Positions 4,786 through 5,169 of a DNA stretch of 5,169 bases are shown here, piece after piece. The notes beneath the pieces are model-generated. The model saw nothing but the letters and a program-made list of their open reading frames with translations, was not told the origin of the DNA and ran no database searches. The position numbers were made by a program, and so were the translations under genes. The stretch comes from Sulfuritalea sp. GTDB taxonomy: Bacteria; Pseudomonadota; Gammaproteobacteria; Burkholderiales; Rhodocyclaceae. How positions within the stretch are numbered: the stretch's first letter is position 1; each line of letters starts with the position of its first letter. The stretch covers positions 1-5,169 of the forward strand of contig JALHNN010000231.1 in NCBI GenBank assembly GCA_022843505.1, in the 5' to 3' direction.

Positions 4786-5169
4786 ATGCCCGCGACCCCG
4801 CTATTCCTCGACAACGACGCCGTCCGCCGCCTGCTCGCGCTCGACGACCTGCTGCCGGCCATCGAGCACGCGCTGATCGAGCTTTCCGCCGGACGCGTGA
4901 CGCAGCCGCTGCGCACCGTCTTCGAACTGGCCGAACCGGGCAGCCTGCTCTTCGTCAAGCCGGCCCTGGTCGGCAATGCCCTGGTGACCAAGCTGATCAC
5001 CCAGGTGCCCGGCAATCCGGCGCGCGGCCTGCCGACCATGATCGCCACCCTGCTGCTGCTCGACCCGGCCACGGGCGTGCCGCTGGCGGTGATGGATGCG
5101 ACCTGGCTCACCGAGTTGCGCACGGCCGCCGTCTCCGCCGTGGCGACGCGCGCCCTGCGCGACGCCAGT
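4786..5169 (+). CDS. Ornithine cyclodeaminase / mu-crystallin family protein (5' part only)
   Basis: The frame opens at ATG 4786 and runs 128 codons off the right edge. The protein starts MPATPLFLDNDAVRRLLALD. It shows the family pattern R43 (PLRTVF), K69 (VTKLIT), GLPTMIATLLLLDPATG at 81-97, then AVMDATWLTELRTAAVSAVATRALRD, with R112 in the TELRTAA motif. In the family, these Arg and Lys positions bind the substrate carboxylate and amine, and the Rossmann NAD(P)-binding domain follows, here beyond the window. Members include ornithine cyclodeaminase (ornithine to proline plus ammonia), alanine dehydrogenases and imine reductases, so the substrate cannot be fixed from this half. No strong Shine-Dalgarno precedes the ATG. 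A TAGGAT hexamer 27 nt upstream could serve as a -10 box. It is divergent from the small acidic gene. The family call is firm. Confidence 0.9.
   Translation, partial: MPATPLFLDNDAVRRLLALDDLLPAIEHALIELSAGRVTQPLRTVFELAEPGSLLFVKPALVGNALVTKLITQVPGNPARGLPTMIATLLLLDPATGVPLAVMDATWLTELRTAAVSAVATRALRDAS

Noticed and set aside
4695..5123. N-terminal extension of the small acidic gene to 5123
   Set aside because: The extra residues are antisense to the ornithine cyclodeaminase-like coding region and are Ser/Arg-rich. A good ribosome site supports ATG 4694.

Overview
The window is about two-thirds G+C and almost fully coding. It looks like chromosomal DNA from a proteobacterium, most likely a betaproteobacterium (Rhodocyclales, Burkholderiales or relatives). 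That placement rests on base composition, codon use, the class III cyclase-FHA protein and TAxxAT-type -10 boxes. It is inference, since there is no rRNA or marker gene here.

Left part (1-3444), all on the minus strand, read in the direction of transcription from 3444 down: a predicted five-helix membrane protein of unknown family (3444-2770); a predicted exported protein with the guanidine-modifying (agmatine, arginine and peptidylarginine deiminase) fold (2750-1341); a YdjM/DUF457-type membrane-bound metal-dependent hydrolase homologue (1299-256); and the N-terminal 82 codons of an oligopeptide-type ABC transporter permease (246 to beyond the left edge). Gaps are 19, 41 and 9 nt, so co-transcription is plausible. 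However, each gene also has a -10-like hexamer 6-10 nt before its start codon.

Middle (3445-3548): a divergent promoter region separates the minus-strand cluster from a plus-strand cytoplasmic class III adenylate cyclase with a C-terminal FHA domain (3549-4430). Its catalytic and pThr-binding residues all appear present.

Right part (4431-5169): a small, very acidic protein (minus strand, 4694-4443) converges on the cyclase. It is divergent from the first 128 codons of an ornithine cyclodeaminase/mu-crystallin family protein (plus strand, 4786 to beyond the right edge). A 7-bp inverted repeat of TAGGAT-type boxes lies in the divergent region.

No mobile element, CRISPR array, tRNA or rRNA was seen. 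The points most worth a second look are the exported deiminase-like protein with an altered EGGN motif next to an unknown membrane protein, the leader and 5'-coding similarity between the deiminase and YdjM-like genes, a near-identical 17/18-nt element before two other start codons, and the cyclase-FHA fusion. No complete new multi-gene system can be claimed from this window alone.
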